Notes: generated from the sequence alone by a model not told the origin. A stretch of 9,808 nt of DNA from Nanobdellota archaeon (GCA_030691925.1 JAUYDG010000067.1:1-9808), one strand, 5' to 3'; counted from the first letter of the stretch, positions 1-6,728 are shown. Numbers and translations: made by a program.

Positions 1-2
1 CC

Positions 3-794
3 GTGAAGGAGTTGGATACTTTGAAGCAGACTTTGCAGACCGGGACTGACGACCTTGTTGTTTTGAAATCGACTCTCGATGCTGTAGTTGCAGGTATAGA
101 AGGTGTTGAGGTTACTGACGTTGAGAAGATTGTTTCGCCTGTTAATACGAATGTCAAGTCTGTGGCTGCCAAGAAGACTCATCTTGGTTATTTGTTCCCT
201 ACTTTCATAATTTTGATAGTCATGTTCATGAGCCTTCTGTTCTCCACTACTGTTACTATGAAGGAGAAGCTTTCCAAGGCGTTTTTCAGGAATTTTATCA
301 TGCCAACTAGCGATTTCCTGTTCATGGTTGGCGGCTACATTACCAACATCTTGATCGTTGCTTTCCAGATGGCAATACTTTTCATTGCGGCTATTTATTT
401 CTTGCCGGAGCTGAGAAGTGTTATACTTACTATGGCGGTTATTATCTTGATTGTTGCTACTGTGTTCATACTTCTTGGTATGTTTATCGGATTTGTTTTC
501 AAATCTGAAGAGACCGCAACTCTTGGTGCTATATCTATTGGCAGTTTGATGCTGTTCTTCTCTAATGCCATCCTGCCTATAGAGACTTTGCCTGTGGGCA
601 TAAGGGATATTGCCAAGTTTAACCCGTTTGTTTTGAGCGTTAATGTTTTGAAGAGGATAATGCTTTTCGGCGCTAACTTCACCAGCTCTTTTGAAAGCAT
701 AAGCCTAGAGGTTTACATGCTGCTCTGCTTTGTGGTTATATTCTTTGTTTTGGCTTTTGTTGCTAGGGAGATTGTTAAGAGCAGGCTTAGGTAA
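3..794 (+). CDS. ABC-2-type transporter permease, C-terminal part (cut by left edge)
   Basis: Membrane subunit of an ABC transporter of the ABC-2 type; such proteins work with a cytoplasmic ATPase to export lipids, drugs or polymers. The frame is open to the window edge and the GTG at position 3 is probably internal, because full-length relatives carry an N-terminal membrane helix and a large external domain before this region. Visible residues 1-57 are a soluble, partly coiled-coil stretch (heptad-like Leu/Val in ELDTLKQTLQ and LKSTLDAVVAGIE). About five to six hydrophobic segments follow (roughly 62-82, 107-133, 138-166, 172-192, 238-256). The arrangement of a cytosolic loop with FIMPTSDFLFMVGGY, then SEETATLGAISIG, then LPIETLPVGI..FNPF is typical of the ABC2_membrane family. 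The C-terminus is basic (EIVKSRLR), so it is probably cytoplasmic. No ATPase gene is in view, so it would have to lie upstream. The TrmB-like regulator starts 125 nt downstream under its own promoter. The family call is fairly secure; the substrate is unknown. Confidence 0.8.
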   Translation: MKELDTLKQTLQTGTDDLVVLKSTLDAVVAGIEGVEVTDVEKIVSPVNTNVKSVAAKKTHLGYLFPTFIILIVMFMSLLFSTTVTMKEKLSKAFFRNFIMPTSDFLFMVGGYITNILIVAFQMAILFIAAIYFLPELRSVILTMAVIILIVATVFILLGMFIGFVFKSEETATLGAISIGSLMLFFSNAILPIETLPVGIRDIAKFNPFVLSVNVLKRIMLFGANFTSSFESISLEVYMLLCFVVIFFVLAFVAREIVKSRLR

Positions 795-839
795 GCATTT
801 TCTCAATCTAATGTTTACTACTTTAAGGTGGTTAAAAAC

Positions 840-854
840 CGAAAGGTTTATATA
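840..854 (+). promoter_or_regulatory. BRE/TATA promoter of the TrmB-like regulator
   Basis: CGAAAGG followed by TTTATATA (847-854) is a good archaeal BRE plus TATA box. Transcription would start near 876, giving a leader of about 44 nt that includes the ribosome binding site at 909-913. The box is overlapped by the dyad AAACC-GAAA-GGTTT (836-849), which could be an operator. Confidence 0.75.
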
Positions 855-908
855 TTAGCTATGTTCTACTAATCAGTAACAAAAATAATTATACTAGAAG
901 AGGATGAT

Positions 909-913
909 GGAGG
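909..913 (+). promoter_or_regulatory. Shine-Dalgarno site of the TrmB-like regulator
   Basis: GGAGG sits 6 nt before the ATG at 920 and fixes that start. It is one of only three clear Shine-Dalgarno sites in the window. Confidence 0.8.
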
Positions 914-919
914 AAAAAA

Positions 920-1717
920 ATGATAGTACAAGAAGAATTTTTGAAAAAGCTAAGATCTTCGTTCGATCTTAACATCTACGAAGCAAAGATATGGACGGCG
1001 CTGCTCTCAAAAGGATTGGCGACGGCAGGGGAACTGGCAGATATAAGCGGAGTACCAAGATCTAGAAGCTATGACGTTTTGGAAAGCCTAGAGAAGAGTG
1101 GATACGTGATAATGAAGATAGGCAAGCCGATCAAGTACATAGCAGTGAAGCCGGAAGAAGTTGTCAAGAGAGTAAAAGACGCTATAAAGAAAGACGCTGA
1201 CTATCATATAGATATCATATCCAAAATAAGGGGAACAAACGTGTTCCAAGAGCTGGATCTTCTTTACAAGCAGGGCATAGTCAACGTAGAGCCAAGCAGC
1301 CTGTCAGGCTCTATAAAAGGAAGGCCAAACATAAGAAACCAGATGGGCGCAATGCTTGATGATGCTGAAAAAACCGTGACTATAATGACAACACCTACAG
1401 CACTGATAAGGAAAGCAGAAGACTTCAAAAAGACATTCAAAAGGCTTAAGGACAAAGGTGTCAAGATAAGGATAGCAACTAAGGTAACAGACGACCTGAA
1501 AGACACGCTGAAGGAACTGAAAGAAGTGGCAGAAGTAAGGCACATAGACCACATGACAGGAAGATTCGTTATAATCGACGGCAAACAGATACTTTTCATG
1601 ATAGAGCACGACAAGAACATCCACGAAAGCTATGACACAGGAATATGGGCTAACACGCCTTATTTCGCATCAGCGATGGAGCAGATGTTCAACTCTACAT
1701 GGGCTGCACTGAAGTAA
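920..1717 (+). CDS. TrmB-family HTH transcriptional regulator
   Basis: Predicted DNA-binding transcription factor of the archaeal TrmB family. Residues 15-66 form the winged helix-turn-helix: LNIYEAKIWTALLSKG, then TAGELADISGVPRSRSYDVL as recognition region, then LEKSGYV as start of the wing. These are hallmark TrmB sequences. A helical linker (about 78-115) follows, and then a C-terminal effector domain (about 135-262) of the phospholipase-D-like fold used by TrmB proteins: strand VTIMTTP, VKIRIATKV, and GRFVIIDGKQILFMI, where the HKD catalytic motif is only a relic. It is therefore probably a sensor, not an enzyme. The length of 265 aa is usual for the family. In characterised TrmB proteins this domain binds sugars, but here the ligand is unknown. 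The gene has its own promoter and a strong Shine-Dalgarno site, and a long hairpin with a T tail follows it. It follows an ABC-2 permease gene, so control of that transporter is a reasonable but untested guess. Confidence 0.88.
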   Translation: MIVQEEFLKKLRSSFDLNIYEAKIWTALLSKGLATAGELADISGVPRSRSYDVLESLEKSGYVIMKIGKPIKYIAVKPEEVVKRVKDAIKKDADYHIDIISKIRGTNVFQELDLLYKQGIVNVEPSSLSGSIKGRPNIRNQMGAMLDDAEKTVTIMTTPTALIRKAEDFKKTFKRLKDKGVKIRIATKVTDDLKDTLKELKEVAEVRHIDHMTGRFVIIDGKQILFMIEHDKNIHESYDTGIWANTPYFASAMEQMFNSTWAALK

Positions 1718-1730
1718 TAGTCGCAAGACA

Positions 1731-1737
1731 TTTATAA
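1731..1737 (+). promoter_or_regulatory. Possible TATA box for the 179-aa gene
   Basis: TTTATAA lies 69 nt before the ATG at 1803. If used, transcription would begin near 1760, inside the hairpin at 1749-1794, leaving a leader of about 43 nt with no Shine-Dalgarno site. No clear BRE is seen. It is a weak call. Confidence 0.35.
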
Positions 1738-1748
1738 CACACCTCTTT

Positions 1749-1794
1749 CCTTGGGCATCAAGGTTCCGTAAGGGGCCTTGGTTCCAAGGTTTTT
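1749..1794 (+). terminator. Long GNRA-capped hairpin with T tail behind the TrmB-like gene
   Basis: CCTTGG (1749-1754) pairs with CCAAGG (1784-1789). Inside it, after a small 2x1 internal loop, 1757-1767 pairs with 1772-1782 as an 11-bp stem with three G-T wobbles, closed by the tetraloop GTAA (1768-1771). TTTTT follows at 1790-1794. About 17 pairs in all are far beyond the other dyads in the window. It could be an intrinsic terminator of the regulator gene or a structured RNA element ahead of the 179-aa gene. Its shorter arms can also pair differently (1749-1753 with 1759-1763; 1776-1780 with 1785-1789), so it could switch between folds. Confidence 0.55.
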
Positions 1795-1802
1795 AATGCT
1801 TA

Positions 1803-2342
1803 ATGGACCAACAAATGAAAATACCTACATTCACAGTGGACGGATCAGGGCAGGAAGCTGTTCCTGAAGTTAAAAAGGAAGAGCCTGTTAAAAAACTGGA
1901 AGGCATAACATTACAGGATTTGCTTGGAAAAGAAGCATTTGACATCGCTAGTGAATTGGAAGTCTCCACTAAACCTTTTGAAGTGAATGATTTTAAAACG
2001 TTAGCAGATAATTACATACTAACAAAGTCAGGCATAGGAAAGGTTAAGGCTGTAGAATACAAACATAAACAGCAAGAGGCATGGATAGACGTACACGTAA
2101 TCGAGTACAAAGAGGGTAAGGCAGAAAAAGATGATAAGCACCTATTAACAAAGCAGGAGCTTTTATTGGAAAACCCGGACCACAAATTCGAAATGTTTAA
2201 ATTTTTAGTGAAAGGGGATTATACTGTGCTTATACACTCTTATGCAAAGGGAATGGAAGATTCCGCCAAGAAAATAGTAGATTACTACAAGAACAAGTTT
2301 GGGATGGAAGAAATAGAAGATAGGTCTTATAGGAAGAAATAG
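1803..2342 (+). CDS. Hypothetical soluble protein, 179 aa
   Basis: I do not recognise this protein. Residues 1-35 are polar and probably disordered, rich in Pro, Glu and Lys (EVKKEEPVKKLEG). Residues 36-170 look like one compact alpha/beta domain. It begins with TLQDLLGKEAFDIASEL and a predicted helix over FKTLADNYIL; two strands follow (VKAVEYKHK, AWIDVHVIEYKEG), then a helix-rich part, a strand (YTVLIHSYAKG) and a last helix, DSAKKIVDYYKNKFGMEE. There is no signal peptide, membrane segment or cysteine. The ATG at 1803 has no Shine-Dalgarno site; a second Met at residue 5 (codon at 1815) is an alternative start, also without one. Lysine is encoded mostly by AAA and leucine often by TTA, unlike the AAG-rich pheST genes, which may point to a different origin or low expression. 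The 78-aa gene follows after 42 nt with its own promoter. Confidence 0.75.
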   Translation: MDQQMKIPTFTVDGSGQEAVPEVKKEEPVKKLEGITLQDLLGKEAFDIASELEVSTKPFEVNDFKTLADNYILTKSGIGKVKAVEYKHKQQEAWIDVHVIEYKEGKAEKDDKHLLTKQELLLENPDHKFEMFKFLVKGDYTVLIHSYAKGMEDSAKKIVDYYKNKFGMEEIEDRSYRKK

Positions 2343-2353
2343 AAGAGATAACT

Positions 2354-2361
2354 TTTATATA
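2354..2361 (+). promoter_or_regulatory. TATA box of the 78-aa gene (leaderless)
   Basis: TTTATATA is centred about 27-28 nt before the ATG at 2385. The transcript should therefore begin at or within a base or two of the start codon, which explains why there is no ribosome binding site. Confidence 0.7.
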
Positions 2362-2384
2362 CAAGAGGCTTAATATTTTTTACA

Positions 2385-2621
2385 ATGAAAATCCCGCAAT
2401 TATTCGCATCAAAAAATTCTGATGAGAAAATCAAGCAGTACCTAAATTCGAATGCTGTGAAAAAAAATTATGCAGAAGAGCCCCTAAGCCCTGTTACTAG
2501 TCTAACAGAGTATTGCGGGGAGTATTTGGGCATCGGCGCGACCATTACCCTCCCTGAAGGTTTCGGTTTAGACGAAAAACAGCTCAAAAAGAAACTTCTT
2601 GAACCCTACACTGTGTTGTAA
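2385..2621 (+). CDS. Hypothetical small protein, 78 aa
   Basis: I do not recognise this small soluble protein. It begins MKIPQLFASKNSDEKI and has a charged helical N-terminal third, a middle part with VTSLTEYCGEYLGIGATITL (one cysteine, no CxxC) and a helix near the end (DEKQLKKKLLEP). It has no signal peptide or membrane segment. Evidence that it is real: a strong TATA box sits at exactly leaderless distance, the frame fills the space between the 179-aa gene and the pheS promoter, and codon use is consistent. Eight of ten lysines are AAA, like the 179-aa gene and unlike pheST. The two may belong together, since they share codon habits and orientation, but each seems to have its own promoter. 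The C-terminal ...LEPYTVL is not recognisable as a targeting signal. Confidence 0.65.
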   Translation: MKIPQLFASKNSDEKIKQYLNSNAVKKNYAEEPLSPVTSLTEYCGEYLGIGATITLPEGFGLDEKQLKKKLLEPYTVL

Positions 2622-2626
2622 TAATA

Positions 2627-2636
2627 TTTTTAAATA
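2627..2636 (+). promoter_or_regulatory. TATA box of the pheST operon (leaderless)
   Basis: TTTTTAAATA is centred about 28 nt before the ATG of pheS at 2660, and no Shine-Dalgarno sequence precedes that ATG. A leaderless pheS message is the simplest reading. The T run may also end transcription of the 78-aa gene just upstream. Confidence 0.6.
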
Positions 2637-2659
2637 AAAAAATAATATCCTATAGGCTA

Positions 2660-4189
2660 ATGCATGATCTAAATAGGCTTATACAGACGTTACATCCTTT
2701 GGAAAGAGTGGTGGTACCAGTTCTCGAAAACGATATTGACGTAGCAGCGATTACTAAGAAGACCGGCTTGAAGGAAGTCGAAGTGATGCGCGCATTGCAG
2801 TGGCTTGAGAACAAAGGGATAATCAAGATACAGCAGATTCTCAAGGAGATAATAAACCTTGACAAGAACGGCGCCTTGTATGTCATGGAGGGCTTGCCTG
2901 AAAAGCGTTTCCTGCAGACCTTGACTGAAGAGGAGAGGATGACTTTGGATGAGGTCAGCGAGAAGGCCCACCTGACGAAAGAAGAGGTTAACATATGCCT
3001 CGGCTTGCTGAAGAAGAGGGGTGCCATAGAGATCCTTCCGAGGATGAGGGTGGACATAACAGAGGAGGGAAGGCTGTTGTTTGGCAAGCAGAGCTTGGAG
3101 GAGCAGTTTCTTAAAAGGCTGCCTTTGGACGCGGCGCATCTTTCTTCTGAGGAGAAAAAGGCTTACGAGGAGCTGAAGAGAAGGAAGCAGATCATCAGGA
3201 CTGACCTCGTGAAGACACGGTATGTTAAGCTTACAAAGGTTGGCGAGGAATTATCCAAATTAAAGCTTAGCGATCAGTTTGTTGATTCTTTAACCCATGA
3301 TATGCTGATAAATGGTAATTGGAAGGATAAGAATTTCAGAAGGTATGATGTTACTATTAACGTTCCGAAAGTGTATGGTGGTAAGAGGCATTTCGTTAAC
3401 CAGGCAGTGGATTATATCAAGAGGATATGGCTTGACATGGGCTTTAAGGAGATGAGGGGCTCTATAGTCCAGACGTCTTTCTGGAATTTCGATGCGTTGT
3501 TCACAGCCCAGGATCATCCTGTGAGGGATATGCAGGACACTTTCTTCCTGAAGGATCCGGCTAAAGGCAAGCTGCCGAAGAAGGATATAGTGGATGGTGT
3601 TAGGAAGACTCATGAAACCGGCGGCCATACTGGCAGTACTGGCTGGGGGTATTCTTGGAACAGGGAAGAGGCTAAGAAGAACGTGTTAAGGACGCATACT
3701 ACAGTCCTCAGCGCTAAGACTATCGCTGCATTGAAAGAGTCTGACCTTCCGGTAAAGCTGTTCGCAGTGGGGAAATGTTTCAGGAACGAGACTGTCGACT
3801 GGTCACACCTGTTTGAGCTGACGCAGGTGGAGGGTATAGTGATAGATCCTAATGCTAACTTCAAGCACTTGATAGGCTACTTGAAAGAGTTTTTCCTTAA
3901 GATGGGTTATGAGAAGGTTAGGATAAGGCCGGCTTACTTCCCTTACACAGAGCCTAGCGCGGAGATAGAAGTATTCCATCCTGTAAGGAAGACATGGGTC
4001 GAGCTTGGAGGCGCTGGCATGTTCAGACCTGAAGTCGTGAAGCCTTTGATGGGGAAAGACATTCCAGTACTGGCATGGGGCCTTGGCATGGAGAGGCTCA
4101 TAGGTGAGTATTATCAGATAACTGACATTCGTGATTTGTACAAGAATGATTTGAAGCAGATAAGGGAAATGAAGTTTTGGATGAAGTAA
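2660..4189 (+). CDS. pheS: Phenylalanine--tRNA ligase alpha subunit
   Basis: Catalytic subunit of phenylalanyl-tRNA synthetase, which forms Phe-AMP from Phe and ATP and charges tRNA-Phe in the cytoplasm; the enzyme is an alpha2-beta2 tetramer with PheT. At 509 aa it has the archaeal/eukaryotic length, much longer than typical bacterial PheS. Residues 1-200 hold the winged-helix repeats of this type (about 12-60, 85-140, 150-200). The class II catalytic core starts near 225. Seen there: HPVRDMQDTFF (286-296), LRTHTTVLSA (343-352), motif 2 CFRNETVDWSHLFELTQVE (373-391), PYTEPSAEIEV (428-438), ELGGAGMFRPEV (448-459) and motif 3 AWGLGMERL (472-480), whose Arg contacts ATP. In motif 2, WSHLFELTQ stands where relatives often have ATHLxEFxQ. 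The start at 2660 fits a TATA box at leaderless distance. pheT follows after 1 nt, so the subunits are co-transcribed. Confidence 0.97.
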   Translation: MHDLNRLIQTLHPLERVVVPVLENDIDVAAITKKTGLKEVEVMRALQWLENKGIIKIQQILKEIINLDKNGALYVMEGLPEKRFLQTLTEEERMTLDEVSEKAHLTKEEVNICLGLLKKRGAIEILPRMRVDITEEGRLLFGKQSLEEQFLKRLPLDAAHLSSEEKKAYEELKRRKQIIRTDLVKTRYVKLTKVGEELSKLKLSDQFVDSLTHDMLINGNWKDKNFRRYDVTINVPKVYGGKRHFVNQAVDYIKRIWLDMGFKEMRGSIVQTSFWNFDALFTAQDHPVRDMQDTFFLKDPAKGKLPKKDIVDGVRKTHETGGHTGSTGWGYSWNREEAKKNVLRTHTTVLSAKTIAALKESDLPVKLFAVGKCFRNETVDWSHLFELTQVEGIVIDPNANFKHLIGYLKEFFLKMGYEKVRIRPAYFPYTEPSAEIEVFHPVRKTWVELGGAGMFRPEVVKPLMGKDIPVLAWGLGMERLIGEYYQITDIRDLYKNDLKQIREMKFWMK

Positions 4190-4190
4190 A

Positions 4191-5855
4191 ATGCCTACTA
4201 TCACTTTAAACAAAAAGGTTTTTGAGAAGCTTGTTGGCAAGCAGCTGCCTGTCGACCAGCTTAAGGAAAAGATAAGCTTTTTAGGTACTGACCTGGAGAA
4301 GATAGAGGGTGATGAGATAGTTGTTGAGGTGTTTCCGAACAGGCCTGACATGCTTTCAGAGCAGGGCTTTGCTCGGGCATTTTCTTCGTTCATAGGCAGG
4401 AAGGTCGGTTTGAGGAAGTATGCTGCGAAAAAATCCGGCTATAAGGTGTCAGTCGACAAGTCTGTCAGCATCGTTAGGCCTTTTACTGCATGCGCTGTTG
4501 TTAAGGGCATAAAATTTGACAATGAGAAGATAAAGGAAGTCATACAGATACAGGAGAAGCTTCATGTGACTTATGGCAGGAACAGGAAGAAAGTTGCTAT
4601 CGGGATTTATCCTTTAGAGAAGATAAAGTTCCCGGTAAGGTTTGAGGCCAGGAAGCCTGATGAGATAAGGTTCCAGCCTTTGGACACTACAGAAATAATG
4701 ACTGCCAGCCAGATGTTGGTTAAGCATCCTGCTGGCAAGGCGTATGCCCACCTTCTTGAGGGCTGTCAGGTTTACCCGATTTTTGTCGACGCTAATAATG
4801 AGATACTTTCTATGCCTCCGGTTATCAATTCGGATAGGACTGGGAAGATAACTTTGAAGACTAATGACGTCTTTGTCGAATGTTCAGGGTTCGATCTGAA
4901 GGTTCTGTGCAGGTGTTTGAATATCATAGTTGCTGCCTTGGCTGACATGGGCGGCCAGATCTTTGAGGTCGAGCTTGATTACCAGAGGAAGAAGGTCGTT
5001 ACGCCGGACTTCACGCCTGGCGAGATGAAGATAAGCAGGGATTATGTCAACAGAGTATTGGGCTTAGATCTTGGCGACGATGAGATTAAGAGGTATTTGC
5101 TGAGGATGGGTTATGACTGCTCTGCCGGCAAGGCTGTAATCCCTTCATACAGGGCTGATGTTCTGCACCCTATAGACCTGGTAGAGGATATAGCTATAGC
5201 TTATGGCTATGACAACTTTGAGGAAGAGATTCCTAATGTTTCTACTGTTGCTGAGGAAGACAAGTTTGAGGTGTTTAAGAGGAAAGTGGCTGAGATTCTT
5301 GTTGGCCTTGGCATGATAGAGACTAACACTTATAATCTGACGAATAAGGAGAACCTTACTGCTAAGTTGGGTATAAGCTTTGAGTGCGTAGAGCTGGAGA
5401 ATGCGAAGAATGTTGATTACAACGTTTTGAGGTCTTGGATGATTCCTAACCTTTTGCAGGTTTTGAAGAATAATAAGCATCATGAGTTTCCCCAAAAGAT
5501 ATTCGAGATTGGTACGATATTCAAGAAGAGCCCTGCGGAGGAGACCGGCGTGAAGGAGATGGATAGGTTGGCTGTTTGCGTATCCAACACCAGGGCGGAT
5601 TACACTGAGATAAAGCAGGTGTTTGACAGCTTGTTCAGGGCTTTGGACGTTGAGTATACTGTCACTGAGACTGAGCATGACAGCTTCATACCTGGAAGGG
5701 TTGCGAGGATAGGTGTGAGGGGCAAGGGCGTGGCTTACATAGGGGAGATACATCCTATTGTGATAGGGAACTTGGCTTTAGAGATGCCTGTAGCGGCTTT
5801 TGAGCTTAACCTTACAGACTTATACGCTCTGATGCATTCTGTTCCTGATAAATAA
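4191..5855 (+). CDS. pheT: Phenylalanine--tRNA ligase beta subunit
   Basis: Structural, tRNA-binding and editing subunit of phenylalanyl-tRNA synthetase; it hydrolyses mischarged Tyr-tRNA-Phe. At 554 aa it is the short archaeal/eukaryotic form, without the EMAP-like tRNA-binding and anticodon-binding domains of bacterial PheT. In order: B1 with VEVFPNRPDMLSEQG (45-59); B3/4 editing domain (about 90-265) with YGRNRKKVAIGIYPLEKIKF, KHPAGKAYAHLL, CQVYPIFVDANNEILSMPPVI (two overlapping stretches) and INSDRTGKI; B5 (about 270-345) with RADVLHPIDLVEDIAIAYGY, whose acidic residues lie at the Mg2+ site facing the alpha subunit; then the catalytic-like core, ending in PGRVARIGV and IGEIHPIVIGN. YPLE occupies the place where many relatives have a Y/H-D-L-D sequence. 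The ATG lies 1 nt after the pheS stop, so translation is probably coupled. Lysine is mostly AAG and arginine AGG. The stop codon abuts that of the convergent gene. Confidence 0.97.
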   Translation: MPTITLNKKVFEKLVGKQLPVDQLKEKISFLGTDLEKIEGDEIVVEVFPNRPDMLSEQGFARAFSSFIGRKVGLRKYAAKKSGYKVSVDKSVSIVRPFTACAVVKGIKFDNEKIKEVIQIQEKLHVTYGRNRKKVAIGIYPLEKIKFPVRFEARKPDEIRFQPLDTTEIMTASQMLVKHPAGKAYAHLLEGCQVYPIFVDANNEILSMPPVINSDRTGKITLKTNDVFVECSGFDLKVLCRCLNIIVAALADMGGQIFEVELDYQRKKVVTPDFTPGEMKISRDYVNRVLGLDLGDDEIKRYLLRMGYDCSAGKAVIPSYRADVLHPIDLVEDIAIAYGYDNFEEEIPNVSTVAEEDKFEVFKRKVAEILVGLGMIETNTYNLTNKENLTAKLGISFECVELENAKNVDYNVLRSWMIPNLLQVLKNNKHHEFPQKIFEIGTIFKKSPAEETGVKEMDRLAVCVSNTRADYTEIKQVFDSLFRALDVEYTVTETEHDSFIPGRVARIGVRGKGVAYIGEIHPIVIGNLALEMPVAAFELNLTDLYALMHSVPDK

Positions 5856-5868
5856 TCAGAATTTTTTT
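5845..5868 (+). terminator. Terminator of the pheST operon, across two convergent stop codons
   Basis: A weak dyad CTGAT-AAATA-ATCAG (5845-5859) spans both stop codons and is followed by seven T residues (5862-5868) on the pheST strand. A T run after a gene end is the usual archaeal intrinsic termination signal. The T run lies inside the coding end of the convergent metallopeptidase gene (its final Lys-Lys-Phe codons). Confidence 0.5.
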
Positions 5869-6728
5869 CTAGCCCATGTTAAAATCTTGAATAGTGCTAT
5901 CATTGCAGAGGCTATGTAAGTTCCGTATGCCGGTATGAGGTATCTTCCGAACTGGCACCTGTTCTTTTCTTCCAAAGTCCATTTGGCGTATTGTGACGCT
6001 TTCCATTCCTGGTAGAGCATTACTGGCGGGGTTATTCTCGCTAGGGAATATGCCCAGTCCTGGTCGAACCTGGTGAAATCCCTGTGGTGGCCGATTTCGT
6101 GCTTTGCCACTGCTTCGATGTTGCTGTATACCACTGCTGTTTTCGTGTAGGGGTTGTAGTAGTCGCATCTTGTGAATTTTGAGAAGAACTCCCCGAGGAA
6201 TGTTGTTGGAAGCCCGAGAAGCAGTCTTGCGAAGAAATTGTTCCTTTCTGTCAGTTGTTTTTCTGTGAAGAGCCTGTAGGAGTCTTTTAGAGGCCTTGTG
6301 TGGTTTAGTCTTATCGTTAAGCCATGGATCTTGTCGTCGTTTTCTAGCAGTGTTTCTATGCTTTTTTTAGTTTCAGGCTTTACGTAATGGTTCATGTCCC
6401 AGCTCATCATGAAGGCTTTGAATGGCAATGAGCCCACGTATCCTAGAGCCCTTAATGGCAGCCAGTCTTTGCTTTCTATCACTTGGTAGTTTTTTTCTGT
6501 TTTTATTGTTGTTCGGATTGGTGTCGAGTAGTCTTCTTCCATTATCACCTGTTCATTCTTCTGTTTTAGCTTTGTTTCCAGGTTTTGTTTTTGCTTTATG
6601 TTTTGCACCCATGCAGGCCTGTTGTTCGTGTTGCTGTATCCTATCGTGTTGTTGGAACTGTATATGTAGTAGGGTGAAAGTAGTACTCCTATCGCTGCGC
6701 ATGTCAGAAGCTTCTTGACAAACCCCAT
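5856..6728 (-). CDS. Membrane-anchored putative zinc metallopeptidase (HEIGHH), 290 aa
   Basis: I recognise the active-site motif but not the exact family. Residues 4-24 (VKKLLTCAAIGVLLSPYYIY) are a signal peptide or signal anchor with Lys5-Lys6 on the cytoplasmic side. A polar Asn/Gln/Lys-rich linker (25-85) follows. The core has FTRCDYYNPYTKTAVVYSN (185-203), then AVAKHEIGHH with His210, Glu211 and His214 as expected zinc ligands and catalytic base. Glu241 in YQEWKAS, 27 residues after His214, is a candidate third ligand, as in gluzincins. A C-terminal membrane helix (263-284) ends in ARKKF. By the positive-inside rule both ends are cytoplasmic and the catalytic domain faces outside, so it may cleave cell-surface or membrane proteins. 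The gene has its own TATA box at leaderless distance. The 645-aa membrane protein gene lies just upstream on the same strand, 44 bp away. Proteolytic activity is inferred from the motif alone. Confidence 0.8.
   Translation of the reverse strand: MGFVKKLLTCAAIGVLLSPYYIYSSNNTIGYSNTNNRPAWVQNIKQKQNLETKLKQKNEQVIMEEDYSTPIRTTIKTEKNYQVIESKDWLPLRALGYVGSLPFKAFMMSWDMNHYVKPETKKSIETLLENDDKIHGLTIRLNHTRPLKDSYRLFTEKQLTERNNFFARLLLGLPTTFLGEFFSKFTRCDYYNPYTKTAVVYSNIEAVAKHEIGHHRDFTRFDQDWAYSLARITPPVMLYQEWKASQYAKWTLEEKNRCQFGRYLIPAYGTYIASAMIALFKILTWARKKF

Noticed and set aside
3..5. GTG at position 3 as the true start of the ABC-2 permease.
   Set aside because: The protein would lack the N-terminal membrane helix expected of the family and begin in mid coiled coil. 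Truncation by the window edge is more likely.
1264..1624. Two minus-strand open frames opposite the TrmB-like gene, rich in Ser, Phe and Cys.
   Set aside because: Their composition is that of reverse-strand shadows of a coding gene, and the sense frame has clear TrmB motifs.
3803..5753. Long minus-strand open frames of about 200 codons lie opposite pheS and pheT (3803-4393 and 5145-5753).
   Set aside because: They are antisense to strongly recognisable synthetase genes, have unnatural composition with no recognisable motif, and lack promoters or ribosome sites.
6422..6718. Plus-strand open frame rich in Leu, Ser and Cys opposite the metallopeptidase gene, resembling a membrane protein.
   Set aside because: It is antisense to a gene with a signal anchor, HEIGHH motif and promoter. 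The hydrophobic look comes from reversed Lys/Gln-rich codons.
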